A stretch of 47,162 nt of DNA from a virus. The position numbers and the translations under genes were made by a program. A model generated the notes under the pieces. It did not search any database, was not told the DNA's origin, and worked only from the letters and a program-made list of their open reading frames with translations. How positions within the stretch are numbered: the first letter of the stretch is position 1; every line of letters starts with the position of its first letter. The stretch lies in IMG/VR virus record IMGVR_UViG_3300019124_000097, positions 1 through 47,162 of that record. The stretch is one strand, 5' to 3'. Positions 37,725 through 45,174 of this stretch are shown one piece after another.

Positions 37725-38783
37725 TTAAAGCAGAAAGTCACCCTTCATAAATTTTGTGACGCTCTTGGCAAATATCGAAAAGTCAGACTGCCCATCACCA
37801 TTCACGTCACCATAGAGGTAGGCCCCGCCTTTAACTTTCTCCCAACGCAGTTCGCCTGCCTTTTTATGAAAGTCTTGGGTGCCGATAAACTTGAAGGTTT
37901 GGTTGCCGCCCGACTTGGTGCTCGCGTCGATCGCCTTTAGGTCAATCTTGTCCCCTTGCTTAGACGAGAAGTCATAGATCGTGTCCCGACTGCTCGCCTT
38001 AATGGAGCTGTCCTTCGTGGACGCGAAGATAAAGGCGTCATTTCCGTCACCCCCGTAAAGCTTGTCGGCACCACGGCCGCCTGTGAGGAGGTCTCGATCA
38101 CTCTGTCCGTAGAGGCTGTCGTTGCCGTCTCCTCCGAGAAGGATGTCAATGCCAAGGCCGCCATCGAGGGTGTCGTTTCCAGCCTCGCCAACCAGTGTAT
38201 CGGCATCGTCATTGCCGTAGAGAGTGTCATCCCCGGCTCCGGCGCCTAGGTAGTCAAGACCTTGACCTCCTTCAAGCGTGTCAATCCCTGCCCCAGCATA
38301 GAGGAGGTCGTTGCCGGCAAAGCCCTCCAGGCGGTCGTTTGCGCCGCTTCCGTTCAACAAATCATCACCGGAAAACGCCTTAGCCCAAAGAGCTATGTCG
38401 TCCTCGATGCCCGTAGTAGCCGCAGCCGCCTTGACCTCGTTGTAGTCGAGCGACAGCCCCGAGATTGATCCATAATCCCCCGTGCTCGTCGTCCGCTCCA
38501 TCTTCGTGATGGTTCCGGATGAGATCCACTGGGACCCGACAAAGATTGGACCATACTGAGTACCGACCCGCTCGACAGTAAAGCTGCCTTCATACGTATC
38601 GGTCGCGATCCATCCCATTGGCTGATGCAGAACACTGAAGCTTGGAATGGTTGGCCCGGTCCCAAGAAACGACGGTTGCGATGCAGCGATTAACAGATCC
38701 GCGCGAAAGTCGAAGCCGTATTTGGTGAAGGACCCGTTCTGGTCCATTCCAGTGAATGTGGAAGGCCAATTTACTGTAGCCAA
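37725..38783 (-). CDS. Large RTX-type calcium-binding protein (moron)
   Basis: 352 aa from a TTG start with GGGGGA 7 nt before it. N-terminal domain (1-140) of unknown fold: PSTFTGMDQNGSFTKYGFDF, LHQPMGWIATDTYEGSFTVE, SGLSLDYNEVKAAAATTG. From 140-250 about ten GGxGxDxLx repeats (NDLLYAGAGIDTLEGGQGLD, GDDTLYGNDDADTLVGEAGN). C-terminal RTX domain (VNGDGQSDFSIFAKSVTKF) for type I secretion. Its first part resembles bacterial secreted proteins of unknown role. Own terminator; sits outside the CI-controlled operons, so likely expressed in the lysogen. Confidence 0.88.
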   Translation of the reverse strand: MATVNWPSTFTGMDQNGSFTKYGFDFRADLLIAASQPSFLGTGPTIPSFSVLHQPMGWIATDTYEGSFTVERVGTQYGPIFVGSQWISSGTITKMERTTSTGDYGSISGLSLDYNEVKAAAATTGIEDDIALWAKAFSGDDLLNGSGANDRLEGFAGNDLLYAGAGIDTLEGGQGLDYLGAGAGDDTLYGNDDADTLVGEAGNDTLDGGLGIDILLGGDGNDSLYGQSDRDLLTGGRGADKLYGGDGNDAFIFASTKDSSIKASSRDTIYDFSSKQGDKIDLKAIDASTKSGGNQTFKFIGTQDFHKKAGELRWEKVKGGAYLYGDVNGDGQSDFSIFAKSVTKFMKGDFLL

Positions 38784-38921
38784 AGATGATTCCCCCTCAA
38801 AAACGCTGAGACAGCATCATTCCTAAGACAGGAAGGCAATCGTACGCGCATGTGACGCGTGCACGCACGTAAGGCTGAGGCGGCGAAGGCGTCAAGCCGA
38901 TTCGATGGTCAACAAACCAAC

Positions 38922-38974
38922 TGCTACGTATCGTAACAAACCCGCTTGACGGCATCTGCTACGTGTTGTAGCAA
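38922..38974 (+). promoter_or_regulatory. Rightward early promoter with two CI operators
   Basis: TTGACG (38946-38951), 17-base spacer, TAGCAA (38969-38974). Operator TGCTAC-GTGTT-GTAGCA (38957-38973, perfect arms) overlaps the -10; a second, TGCTAC-GTATC-GTAACA (38922-38938, one mismatch), lies upstream. The same operator is at 36500-36516. Confidence 0.82.
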
Positions 38975-39005
38975 TTGTTTATCCACTTCCACACGGATGA
39001 GCCCC

Positions 39006-39110
39006 ATGCGCCGCCTTCGCTCCTTTCTCCAGAACCTCGTTGAACTGTGCTGCCTCGGCATCTTTGCGGTGGCTGTCGGTACCTGGTCCCTGATCCTGGG
39101 AGGGCTGTGA
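39006..39110 (+). CDS. Small single-TM protein, first gene of the early operon
   Basis: 34 aa: MRRLRSFLQNLVELCCLGIF, then AVAVGTWSLILGGL. A basic N-terminus and one membrane helix. An in-frame ATG at 38997 adds three residues. It is the first frame after the rightward promoter and its stop is 1 nt before the next ATG. Too short for family recognition; the operon position supports translation. Confidence 0.55.
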   Translation: MRRLRSFLQNLVELCCLGIFAVAVGTWSLILGGL

Positions 39111-39111
39111 G

Positions 39112-39354
39112 ATGGGCGATGTCATCCCCTTCCGCCCGCGTGCCCGCACTGCCCAAGTCATCACCATTGAGGCCGTCTCAATCCAAGAGATCCTGAACGT
39201 CACGACGGGCAACCATCTCTGCCCAGCCTGCAAAGGGCGCGGATGGGTCTTCTCGGCTGGACGCTACAGCCTCTCAGTCGATCCTTGTCCCTGCGGCGGC
39301 GATGACGAGAACCGCATCGATCTGGACGGGCCTGATTACCCGGGAGCGGCCTGA
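39112..39354 (+). CDS. Small DnaJ-type zinc-finger-like protein
   Basis: 80 aa. Starts MGDVIPFRPRARTAQVITIE; HLCPACKGRGWVFSAG and DPCPCGGDDE form a CxxCxG-type zinc motif like that of DnaJ. Could help fold or bind a partner. The stop overlaps the next start (TGATG). Confidence 0.75.
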   Translation: MGDVIPFRPRARTAQVITIEAVSIQEILNVTTGNHLCPACKGRGWVFSAGRYSLSVDPCPCGGDDENRIDLDGPDYPGAA

Positions 39355-39482
39355 TGTCATTCAACTCGCCCCGCTGCAAGGCCTTCTCCGAGAAGGTTGA
39401 GAACGCTCTCTGGATGCTCATCGGAGCCGTCGTCTCCGGCCTCTGGTGCTTCTCCCTCTTCAAGATCGTGGAGGCTCTATGA
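39354..39482 (+). CDS. Small membrane protein
   Basis: 42 aa: MSFNSPRCKAFSEKVENALW, then MLIGAVVSGLWCFSLFKIVE. One transmembrane helix. TGATG at its start, ATGA at its end, so translation is coupled on both sides. Function unknown. Confidence 0.6.
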   Translation: MSFNSPRCKAFSEKVENALWMLIGAVVSGLWCFSLFKIVEAL

Positions 39483-39622
39483 AGCGCGTTCCGGTCACTC
39501 CCCGCTATCGCGGCCCCATCACCCGCTACACCGAGAAGCGCCGCATCGACGTGATCGCGGAACTCTCCAAGCACTGCGGATGGGGCAAGCCCATCGTGAA
39601 GCTCCCGAAGGACAAGCACTGA
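39479..39622 (+). CDS. Small basic protein
   Basis: 47 aa: MKRVPVTPRYRGPITRYTEK, RRIDVIAELSKHCGWGKPIV and a basic end. Overlaps its neighbours by ATGA and TGATG. The compact basic sequence suggests nucleic-acid binding, unproven. Confidence 0.6.
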   Translation: MKRVPVTPRYRGPITRYTEKRRIDVIAELSKHCGWGKPIVKLPKDKH

Positions 39623-39879
39623 TGCCGAACTTCGATCACATCGCCTTCGGCGTCGCCGCAAGCCAGATCAAGATGGATGCCGACAAGCTGTCCAGGGCAG
39701 TTCACCTGGCCCTCGTCTACGCCAAGGACACGGCCAAGGGCGCCGGGCAAGCCGACTTCGACCTGCTCCATGCCGCCGCTTGCCTAGAGCTAGCCGCCCG
39801 TGATTGCCGCCTCCTGCACGCTCGCGTGCAGCAGCTCCGTGCCGATCAGAACAACCCCCGCCTTATCGCCGCGGAGTGA
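39622..39879 (+). CDS. Small helical protein
   Basis: 85 aa from MPNFDHIAFGVAASQIKMDA. Helical, Ala-rich (DLLHAAACLELAARDCRLLH, ARVQQLRADQNNPR). Overlaps the previous gene; 4-base gap to the Gp157 gene. Not recognised. The longer frame upstream (39397) overlaps several small genes and is rejected. Confidence 0.7.
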   Translation: MPNFDHIAFGVAASQIKMDADKLSRAVHLALVYAKDTAKGAGQADFDLLHAAACLELAARDCRLLHARVQQLRADQNNPRLIAAE

Positions 39880-39883
39880 AGTC

Positions 39884-40390
39884 ATGAACGCCCAAGCCAC
39901 GTTTTCTCAAGAGATCGCCACCGCCGCCTTTGTCGTCCAGGCGCTGAAGGATGCTGGGATCACGCCGGATGACCCTGATTTCGAGCAGCTTGTCGAAAGC
40001 GAGTGCGATGCTCTGGAACGACTGCGCCGGATGCTCCGCGCTGCCCGATGGGCCGAGGGCCAGGCCAAGGCCGCCAAGGACATCGAGGCCGAGTTGAAAG
40101 AGCGCCGTCAGCGTTTCGAAAACAAGGCCGATACCCTCCGGGCTATCGTCAAGCAGGCGATGCAGACCCTTGGCCTGTCGAAACTGGAGGCCCCGGATCT
40201 AACCGCCTCCCTCACAAGCACCCGCCCCAGCGTGGTGATTGAGGACGAGGAGGCCATTCCGTCTCAGCTCTGCAAGATCGTCCGGACTCCAGACAAGGCT
40301 GCAATCAAGGCTGCTCTTGAGCAGGGCGAGGTTGTCCCTGGTGCGTCCCTATCCGCTCCGTCCCAGACCCTCAGAGTGAGCCCCCGCTGA
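39884..40390 (+). CDS. Gp157-family phage protein
   Basis: 168 aa from MNAQATFSQEIATAAFVVQA. The second half, LGLSKLEAPDLTASLTSTRP, SVVIEDEEAIPSQLCKIVRT, DKAAIKAALEQGEVVPGASL, is the Siphovirus Gp157 signature. The family is linked to phage resistance or recombination modules. Directly followed by the next gene (1-base overlap). Confidence 0.88.
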   Translation: MNAQATFSQEIATAAFVVQALKDAGITPDDPDFEQLVESECDALERLRRMLRAARWAEGQAKAAKDIEAELKERRQRFENKADTLRAIVKQAMQTLGLSKLEAPDLTASLTSTRPSVVIEDEEAIPSQLCKIVRTPDKAAIKAALEQGEVVPGASLSAPSQTLRVSPR

Positions 40391-41049
40391 TGAACTCCTC
40401 CGACAAGAAAATCTCCGAGGTGCTGGCCAAGTTCGGCGAGCCTATGGCTGGAAACGTCTGGCGGGTTCAAGGAACGGCGGTCATCTATCACAAGGCGCTG
40501 GAGCGGATCGCAGCCCAAGCGAAGATCACCTTCGACGAGCCGACCATTATCCGAGCCGAGCGGGACGAGGCGGTAATCCGCGTCACCGGCCGCATGGGGG
40601 ATCGCGTCGAGTGGTCCATCGGCGAAGCCCTGATCGGCGTCAACTACCGCGTCTCAGGCAAGCAGGCAGCTTACGTCTATGCGATGGCCGAGAAGCGGGC
40701 GAAGGATCGCGTGATCCTGAAGCTGATCGAGCTATCCGGGGACGTGTACTCCGAAGAGGAAGCCGACGAGTTCAAGCAAGAGCGCCCTGGCAACGTCGAG
40801 CAAGAGCAGGAGCAGCGGCAGCCGGCCAATGATCGACCGATGGACCCCGACAGCCCTGCAGGGATCGAAGCCGCCCTCAAGCAGAAGATCGACAAGTGCA
40901 AGACCATCAACGCGGTCACGGACCTGATGCTTCATGCCGACACGCAGAAGGATCTTGCCTGCCTCGCTGAGGGCATCCGCGACGGGGTTCGAGACCACGC
41001 TAAGGCGAAGCTGGTCTCTCTCGGCTGGCCTACGAAGAAGGCGCAGTGA
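40390..41049 (+). CDS. Early protein, possibly single-strand annealing type
   Basis: 219 aa. MAGNVWRVQGTAVIYHKALE, RIAAQAKITFDEPTIIRAER, then YRVSGKQAAYVYAMAEKRAK, DRVILKLIELSGDVYSEEEA; Gln/Glu-rich linker and a helical C-terminus. The central layout recalls Rad52-like annealing proteins, and it lies between Gp157 and DUF1367 where phages carry recombinases, but I cannot confirm it. Confidence 0.62.
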   Translation: MNSSDKKISEVLAKFGEPMAGNVWRVQGTAVIYHKALERIAAQAKITFDEPTIIRAERDEAVIRVTGRMGDRVEWSIGEALIGVNYRVSGKQAAYVYAMAEKRAKDRVILKLIELSGDVYSEEEADEFKQERPGNVEQEQEQRQPANDRPMDPDSPAGIEAALKQKIDKCKTINAVTDLMLHADTQKDLACLAEGIRDGVRDHAKAKLVSLGWPTKKAQ

Positions 41050-41050
41050 C

Positions 41051-41500
41051 ATGAGCGACTTAGACGCCCGCTCCTTCGTGAAGCGCCAAGGCAAGCTTGT
41101 GCCGGCCGACATCATGGCAGACGAGCTGCTCAGCGGCATCCCTGAAGGCCGGGAGGTGCTGATCAGCATCCGGCGCCCGCGGAACCCAAAGCATCACCGC
41201 CTCCTGTTCGCCCTCCTCAGAAAGGTCCGGGACAACAGCGACCGATGGGATAGCGACCAGGCCCTACTAGACGACCTGAAGCTGGCCACCGGCCTGTTCG
41301 AGACGCGAGTGAACCTCGTCACGAAGAAGGCCTATGCGGTCCCGGGCTCCATCAGCTTCGCCAGCATGAGTCAGGATCAGTTCCGCGCATGGTTCGATCA
41401 GGTGCTGGTGGTGCTGGCCACCAATGTCCTGGGCTGCACGACGGATGAGCTGCGGGCTGAAATTGAAGCCATTGTCGAGCCGAGCAGGAGAGCGGCATGA
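41051..41500 (+). CDS. DUF1367 family protein
   Basis: 149 aa from MSDLDARSFVKRQGKLVPAD. RRPRNPKHHRLLFALLRKVR, ALLDDLKLATGLFETRVNLV, SISFASMSQDQFRAWFDQVL fit DUF1367 (a phage recombination-region family near NinB in others). ATGA overlap with HNH. Confidence 0.85.
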   Translation: MSDLDARSFVKRQGKLVPADIMADELLSGIPEGREVLISIRRPRNPKHHRLLFALLRKVRDNSDRWDSDQALLDDLKLATGLFETRVNLVTKKAYAVPGSISFASMSQDQFRAWFDQVLVVLATNVLGCTTDELRAEIEAIVEPSRRAA

Positions 41501-41880
41501 CCGACAACCGCCCTCGCATCTCAGACAAGAAGCGCCGCGAACTGTTCCTTCTGCACGGCGGGATCTGCCACCTCTGCGGACTGAAGATCGACGGTACGCG
41601 CCAGCGGTGGGAGGTCGAGCATGTGATCCCCCGGTCAATGATCGGGAGGCTTGCCGACACAGACGAGAACATGAAGCCCGCCCATGTCGACTGCCACAAA
41701 GAAAAGACGGCGGAGGACAAGGCCAACCTCGCGCGGGCTGTGCGCCGGCAGGATCGCCATACGGGCGTCCACCGACCCAAGGCGCCCTTGCCCTTCGGGC
41801 GCAACAGCAAACTCAAACGCAGAATGAACGGTGAGATCGTCGACCGTCGCACCGGACAAATCATCAGGGGCGCTCGATGA
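41497..41880 (+). CDS. HNH endonuclease
   Basis: 127 aa. RRELFLLHGGICHLCGLKID (zinc CxxC), WEVEHVIPRSMIGR (HNH His), ENMKPAHVDCHKEKT (second His). Typical phage-early HNH of NinG-like position after DUF1367. Basic C-terminus (FGRNSKLKRRMNGEI). Overlaps both neighbours by ATGA. Confidence 0.9.
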   Translation: MTDNRPRISDKKRRELFLLHGGICHLCGLKIDGTRQRWEVEHVIPRSMIGRLADTDENMKPAHVDCHKEKTAEDKANLARAVRRQDRHTGVHRPKAPLPFGRNSKLKRRMNGEIVDRRTGQIIRGAR

Positions 41881-42134
41881 AACAACCCATCCGCATCTGG
41901 CATATCTCGATGCTTGCCGGCGAAGGTCACAAGGCTCTCATCCGCGCCATCCATGGCGAAGAGACCGAGGCTCGCATCGAAGCCCACAACTGGCGTGTCC
42001 AACTCACATGGCGCCACGTCAGCCCGAACTGCAAGCCCTTCACCCCTTCCGCCGTGCCGGCTGCTCCGGCTGACCTGTCCCGCGTTCCAGCGGTCGAGCA
42101 CGGCGGTTCTGCTCTCAAGGAAGCTCGCGCATGA
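41877..42134 (+). CDS. Small early protein
   Basis: 85 aa. MKQPIRIWHISMLAGEGHKA, LIRAIHGEETEARIEAHNWR then QLTWRHVSPNCKPF and a Pro/Ala tail. Not recognised. ATGA with HNH and with the next small frame. Confidence 0.65.
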   Translation: MKQPIRIWHISMLAGEGHKALIRAIHGEETEARIEAHNWRVQLTWRHVSPNCKPFTPSAVPAAPADLSRVPAVEHGGSALKEARA

Positions 42135-42358
42135 CCAGCCAAAGAAAAGGGCCGCTGCAATCAGCGGCCCAAAGGTGGGACCAAGGTCCTTCCAGAGGGA
42201 ACGACGCGAGCGGGAGGATACGTCGCGTCCGCCTCGAGATGGGTGCGCCAAAAAGGGTTAGTTACCCTTCGAATAGCCAAGCTGGCATGCACTACATGCA
42301 GATGTCCTGCCATGCTTCCGCCAAATTTTCTTACCCGCGGAAGGGAGCCCGTTCATGA
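42131..42358 (+). CDS. Small frame with a hairpin in its start, uncertain
   Basis: 75 aa. The ATG overlaps the previous stop (ATGA) and the last codons overlap the next start. It reads MTSQRKGPLQSAAQRWDQGP and has a basic middle. The first codons are occupied by a strong stem-loop, so this may be structured leader or terminator DNA rather than a gene. Confidence 0.4.
   Translation: MTSQRKGPLQSAAQRWDQGPSRGNDASGRIRRVRLEMGAPKRVSYPSNSQAGMHYMQMSCHASAKFSYPRKGARS
42149..42170. other. 9-bp stem-loop in the early operon
   Basis: GGGCCGCTG-CAAT-CAGCGGCCC, perfect. Preceded by AAAGAAAA, so on the minus strand it reads as a terminator (TTTTCTTT). On the plus strand no T run follows. Confidence 0.7.
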
Positions 42359-42798
42359 CCATACAGACCGACATCGCCCCTCCCTCAGAGGCAGACCATG
42401 CGGAGCTGGTGGGGGAGCTTAAATCTGCTTTCGATGCCAACAACCCGGCTCTGAAGAACCTAGCTCTCCGCAAAGCGCATGATGCCCTTTCCGCCCTCAC
42501 CCACAGGGTGAAGGAACTGGAGGAAGGGAAGAGCGATCTCGTTCGCGCCAACATCGACCTTCTTGAACGCTGCCGACGGTTGGAAGCCACCTCTGCCCAG
42601 AACCAGCAGATGAGAACGGCGATGGAGGAGGCACGACGTGACGCAGAACGTTATCGCTTCCTTCGGTCCCGAAATCTGGACACGATCCATGCAGGCGGCG
42701 TGTTCGCAGGCAAGACACCCGACAACGTGGTGCTGAACGAAGAAGACTTGGACGCAGCAATCGACGCCGCCCTCTCCCTCACGGAGGAGAGCCGATGA
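42355..42798 (+). CDS. Early protein with coiled coil (Eaa-like)
   Basis: 147 aa. MTIQTDIAPPSEADHAELVG, then coiled coil ALTHRVKELEEGKSDLVRAN and EEARRDAERYRFLRSRNLDT; the end EEDLDAAIDAALSLTEESR. The phrase AERYRFLR with a C-terminal DAAIDAAL is common in poorly known phage early (eaa/ead-type) proteins. ATGA with the next gene. Confidence 0.7.
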   Translation: MTIQTDIAPPSEADHAELVGELKSAFDANNPALKNLALRKAHDALSALTHRVKELEEGKSDLVRANIDLLERCRRLEATSAQNQQMRTAMEEARRDAERYRFLRSRNLDTIHAGGVFAGKTPDNVVLNEEDLDAAIDAALSLTEESR

Positions 42799-43136
42799 GC
42801 CCGATCCACGACATCAAGACGAAGCTGGAACAGGCGAGCGAACTCAACGACGCGCTGTTCCGCGAGGTGCTGGAGACCCTTCAGCCGGACATGACCCACG
42901 GCATCCGCGCCTTTTGGGAGGCAGGAGCCTGCGAGAACGCAGCCCTCGTTCTCGTGGAGAGGATGCTGCCGGGACACCTGTGGCGCCTCGACAAAGACGA
43001 TGGCGCTTATGAAGCCTTCATATGGGCAGACCCGAAAGACGGGCATGTCGGGAGCGCACGGTCGAAGACACCGGCCCTTGCCCTGCTCATCGCTCTCCTC
43101 ACCGCTCTGACCACTGATGGAGGCCGGGATGGCTGA
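42795..43136 (+). CDS. Early protein of unknown function
   Basis: 113 aa. MSPIHDIKTKLEQASELNDA, RAFWEAGACENAALVLVERM, GHLWRLDKDDGAYEAFIWAD, ending in SKTPALALLIALLTAL. The layout fits a common phage accessory family with a C-terminal ALL.ALL motif. Unknown role. Confidence 0.7.
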   Translation: MSPIHDIKTKLEQASELNDALFREVLETLQPDMTHGIRAFWEAGACENAALVLVERMLPGHLWRLDKDDGAYEAFIWADPKDGHVGSARSKTPALALLIALLTALTTDGGRDG

Positions 43137-43848
43137 TCTGATAGATAAAATCCTCCGTGCCATGCATGAGCATCTTGATATTGACGAGGAGCATGGGGTC
43201 ATCACCGGCAAAGATGATGCTGCCGATGCCATCCTCGCCCTCCTCTCGGCAGACACCGCCCCTCCACCAGCAGAGGGGGAGGGTGTTTTGGCTGACCTTG
43301 AAGCCGTCTGCGATGAGCTGCATGACAGATGGGATCGGGATATGAAGCCGGGCAAGTTGCTTCAGGCCCTACGCGGCAACCTGAGAAACTATGACCCTCG
43401 CGTAACCCGTATCCGTACTGCCCTTTCCGCCCCTCCACCAGCAGAGGGGGAGGCAGAGCCGATCAAATACGAGTATGTGTCGAATTGGGCACCTGCGTCA
43501 CCGTATGGAGATGGTTGGATCGAGTGCACCAAGGAAACCTACGAGCGCCTAAAGCGGGAAGGCAGGGAAGAGGGAACACAGATACGCGCTCTCTATGCCG
43601 CCCCCACCCCAGACACCGGGGTAGAGGATGTGAGGGAGGAGTGCGCCAAGATCGTAGAGCAGACGATCACTGAGATGCGCCTTCAGGACAATCGTTGGGC
43701 GCGGGCCGGGCTCCTGTTCGCGGCCCATGCCGTCCGCCGTGGCCGTCACCTGACGGCTGCTGAGAAGCTGGAGAACTTCAAACGGGCGATGGCTGAGGAT
43801 GACGAAGCCGCCCTCTCCTCCGTCCCATCCCCTGCCAGGGAGGAGTGA
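43129..43848 (+). CDS. Mosaic early protein with repeated linkers
   Basis: 239 aa from MADLIDKILRAMHEHLDIDE (GGAGG 5 nt upstream; ATG at 43117 is less suitable). Segments are joined by near-identical linkers APPPAEGEG (about 44-52) and APPPAEGEA (about 101-109), which come from a 27-bp DNA repeat. The middle has a YVSNWAPASPYGDGWIECTK region; the C-terminus is helical with VEQTITEMRLQDNRWARAG. Looks assembled from modules, as in eaa-type phage genes. Confidence 0.72.
   Translation: MADLIDKILRAMHEHLDIDEEHGVITGKDDAADAILALLSADTAPPPAEGEGVLADLEAVCDELHDRWDRDMKPGKLLQALRGNLRNYDPRVTRIRTALSAPPPAEGEAEPIKYEYVSNWAPASPYGDGWIECTKETYERLKREGREEGTQIRALYAAPTPDTGVEDVREECAKIVEQTITEMRLQDNRWARAGLLFAAHAVRRGRHLTAAEKLENFKRAMAEDDEAALSSVPSPAREE
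43256..43282 (+). repeat. 27-bp repeat, copy 1 (linker)
   Basis: Identical to 43427-43453; begins CCGCCCCTCCACCAGCAG and ends GAGG. It can form a stem (CCCCTC/GAGGGG). Codes for a PPPAEGE linker. Confidence 0.85.
43427..43453 (+). repeat. 27-bp repeat, copy 2 (linker)
   Basis: Exact copy of 43256-43282 exactly 171 bases (57 codons) later, in the same frame. Confidence 0.85.
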
Positions 43849-43851
43849 GAG

Positions 43852-44145
43852 ATGGTCGCAGGACACCGCTTTCCACTTATGGCCTTGGCGGGCCTTGGTG
43901 CTCTTGGATTGGCCGGGCCGGTCGTACGGGAGATCACCCGTCGTCACACGGGGCAGCATGACGATCATGTTGAGACCTATCGTGAGTGGCTTCATATCCT
44001 CGCCGCCCGCCAGCAGCTTGAACGCGAACGTCTCGCCAAATTGGAGCGAGACAAGGCCATCATTGACGCTGCCGAGGCCAAACGTCTCCGTCGACAGGCC
44101 AAGAGGCTCAAGCTCACCTCCCCCAAGGAGACAAGCCATGGGTGA
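43852..44145 (+). CDS. Membrane-anchored coiled-coil protein
   Basis: 97 aa; GGGAGGAG upstream. N-terminal membrane helix (PLMALAGLGALGLAGPVVRE) then a basic coiled coil (LERERLAKLERDKAIIDAAE, KRLRRQAKRLK). Function unknown; Rz-like layout but without lysis genes nearby. Confidence 0.68.
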   Translation: MVAGHRFPLMALAGLGALGLAGPVVREITRRHTGQHDDHVETYREWLHILAARQQLERERLAKLERDKAIIDAAEAKRLRRQAKRLKLTSPKETSHG

Positions 44146-44485
44146 AGGGAATATGGGCCACGAGCAGACGCAGAGGCAGGCCGCTATGCTGAAGACCAGG
44201 GAAATCCAGAAGATTACCGCCGCCTTGCCGAACGGGCGGGTCGAAACCGGGCCTGTGCAGTTCAATGATGATTGGCCGGGGACGTTCATCCGAGGGGATA
44301 ATGCAAACCACTTCGCCCTATACCTTGCAGAGGCCATCCAGCGGCTAGAGACGATTAAGCCGGACAACATCTTCCTCGTACCCGTTCTGCGCGGTCTCCT
44401 ATCGGACTTGCAATCGTCAAATCTCGCATTGCATAGCGACCGGTCACATCCCACCCCGCAGAAGAACGGAGGGCAGAATGGGTAA
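44138..44485 (+). CDS. Small early protein
   Basis: 115 aa from MGEGNMGHEQTQRQAAMLKT (AAGGAG 7 nt upstream). ITAALPNGRVETGPVQFNDD, WPGTFIRGDNANHFALYLAE, then LRGLLSDLQSSNLALHSD. Pattern known in phage early proteins of unknown role. The frame upstream of this ATG is out-of-gene sequence. Confidence 0.7.
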   Translation: MGEGNMGHEQTQRQAAMLKTREIQKITAALPNGRVETGPVQFNDDWPGTFIRGDNANHFALYLAEAIQRLETIKPDNIFLVPVLRGLLSDLQSSNLALHSDRSHPTPQKNGGQNG

Positions 44486-44711
44486 GAGCGCGATCAAGTC
44501 AGAATTCGCCCTGCTCGACATCCTTGGGAAGAAGCGTTGCTCCGATCTGAAAAAGCGACTGAAGAGGGAGGGTCCCTTTGAGGTCGTGATCCGGGCTCGG
44601 GTTGTTGGCGCCTGGGGTGATTACGACGGGATGTCCCAAGAGTTCGAGCTTGAGGTGACAGGCGTCGAAGCCCCTCCTTCTCCACGGGGGAACGAGACCG
44701 AGGGAGCATGA
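44478..44711 (+). CDS. Small early protein
   Basis: 77 aa. MGKSAIKSEFALLDILGKKR, CSDLKKRLKREGPFEVVIRA, ending VEAPPSPRGNETEGA, which is partly coded by a repeat shared with the next gene. ATGA coupling. Unknown. Confidence 0.65.
   Translation: MGKSAIKSEFALLDILGKKRCSDLKKRLKREGPFEVVIRARVVGAWGDYDGMSQEFELEVTGVEAPPSPRGNETEGA
44679..44695 (+). repeat. 17-bp repeat, copy 1
   Basis: TCTCCACGGGGGAACGA, identical to 44918-44934, at the end of a gene (codes PRGNE). Confidence 0.75.
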
Positions 44712-44938
44712 GAATGAGCATCCGCACGATTATTGAACTCAACCATGACTATGCCCATCGGATCGAAGCGGATACCCAGTTCACCGATCTCTTGAGCGAA
44801 GCCCTGCGCACGGGCTCGGAGCAAGCCTGGGAGACCTTGAGACGCTACGGCGTCACTCGTCTGGCTCAGGCCCACCATTCCGACGAGCGCCAGGTTCTGA
44901 TTAATGGCCGCTCGTCCTCTCCACGGGGGAACGAATGA
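44708..44938 (+). CDS. Small early protein
   Basis: 76 aa. MRMSIRTIIELNHDYAHRIE, ADTQFTDLLSEALRTGSEQA, then LRRYGVTRLAQAHHSDERQV; ends with SSSPRGNE from the shared repeat. The N-terminal phrase SIRTIIELNHD is seen in phage early small proteins. Function unknown. Confidence 0.65.
   Translation: MRMSIRTIIELNHDYAHRIEADTQFTDLLSEALRTGSEQAWETLRRYGVTRLAQAHHSDERQVLINGRSSSPRGNE
44918..44934 (+). repeat. 17-bp repeat, copy 2 (serves as ribosome site)
   Basis: Same 17 bases as 44679-44695; the GGGGGA part is directly before the ATG of the next gene, so it can be its ribosome site. Confidence 0.75.
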
Positions 44939-45174
44939 GACAGGCGCAGGTCAAACCTCCGTTCAAGCGGTTGCTGACCCGAGCCGAAGCCGCTGCCTAT
45001 TGTGGCCTCGGCTCCTCCCCGCCCCCGGTGCGTCCGAAGCGCGTCCGTCCGGGCAAGCAGGGCCTTCGCTACGACGTTCGAGACCTCGACGAGTGGATAG
45101 ACAGGTTAGAACGTGGCGAGCATGATTCCGGAGATAGGGACTGGCTAGCCGAGTTGGATAATGAAGAGACCTAA
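44935..45174 (+). CDS. Excisionase/AlpA-like HTH protein
   Basis: 79 aa. RLLTRAEAAAYCGLGSSPPP then RPGKQGLRYDVRDLDEWIDR shows a MerR-like (HTH_17) winged helix of Xis/AlpA type, with a loop inserted after the helix. Overlaps the integrase start by 14 bases, the usual Xis-Int arrangement. Likely directs excision. Confidence 0.82.
   Translation: MRQAQVKPPFKRLLTRAEAAAYCGLGSSPPPVRPKRVRPGKQGLRYDVRDLDEWIDRLERGEHDSGDRDWLAELDNEET

Noticed and set aside
43852-44145. Rz-like spanin
   Set aside because: One TM plus coiled coil fits superficially, but the gene is in the early operon, far from the lysis cassette, and without an Rz1 partner.
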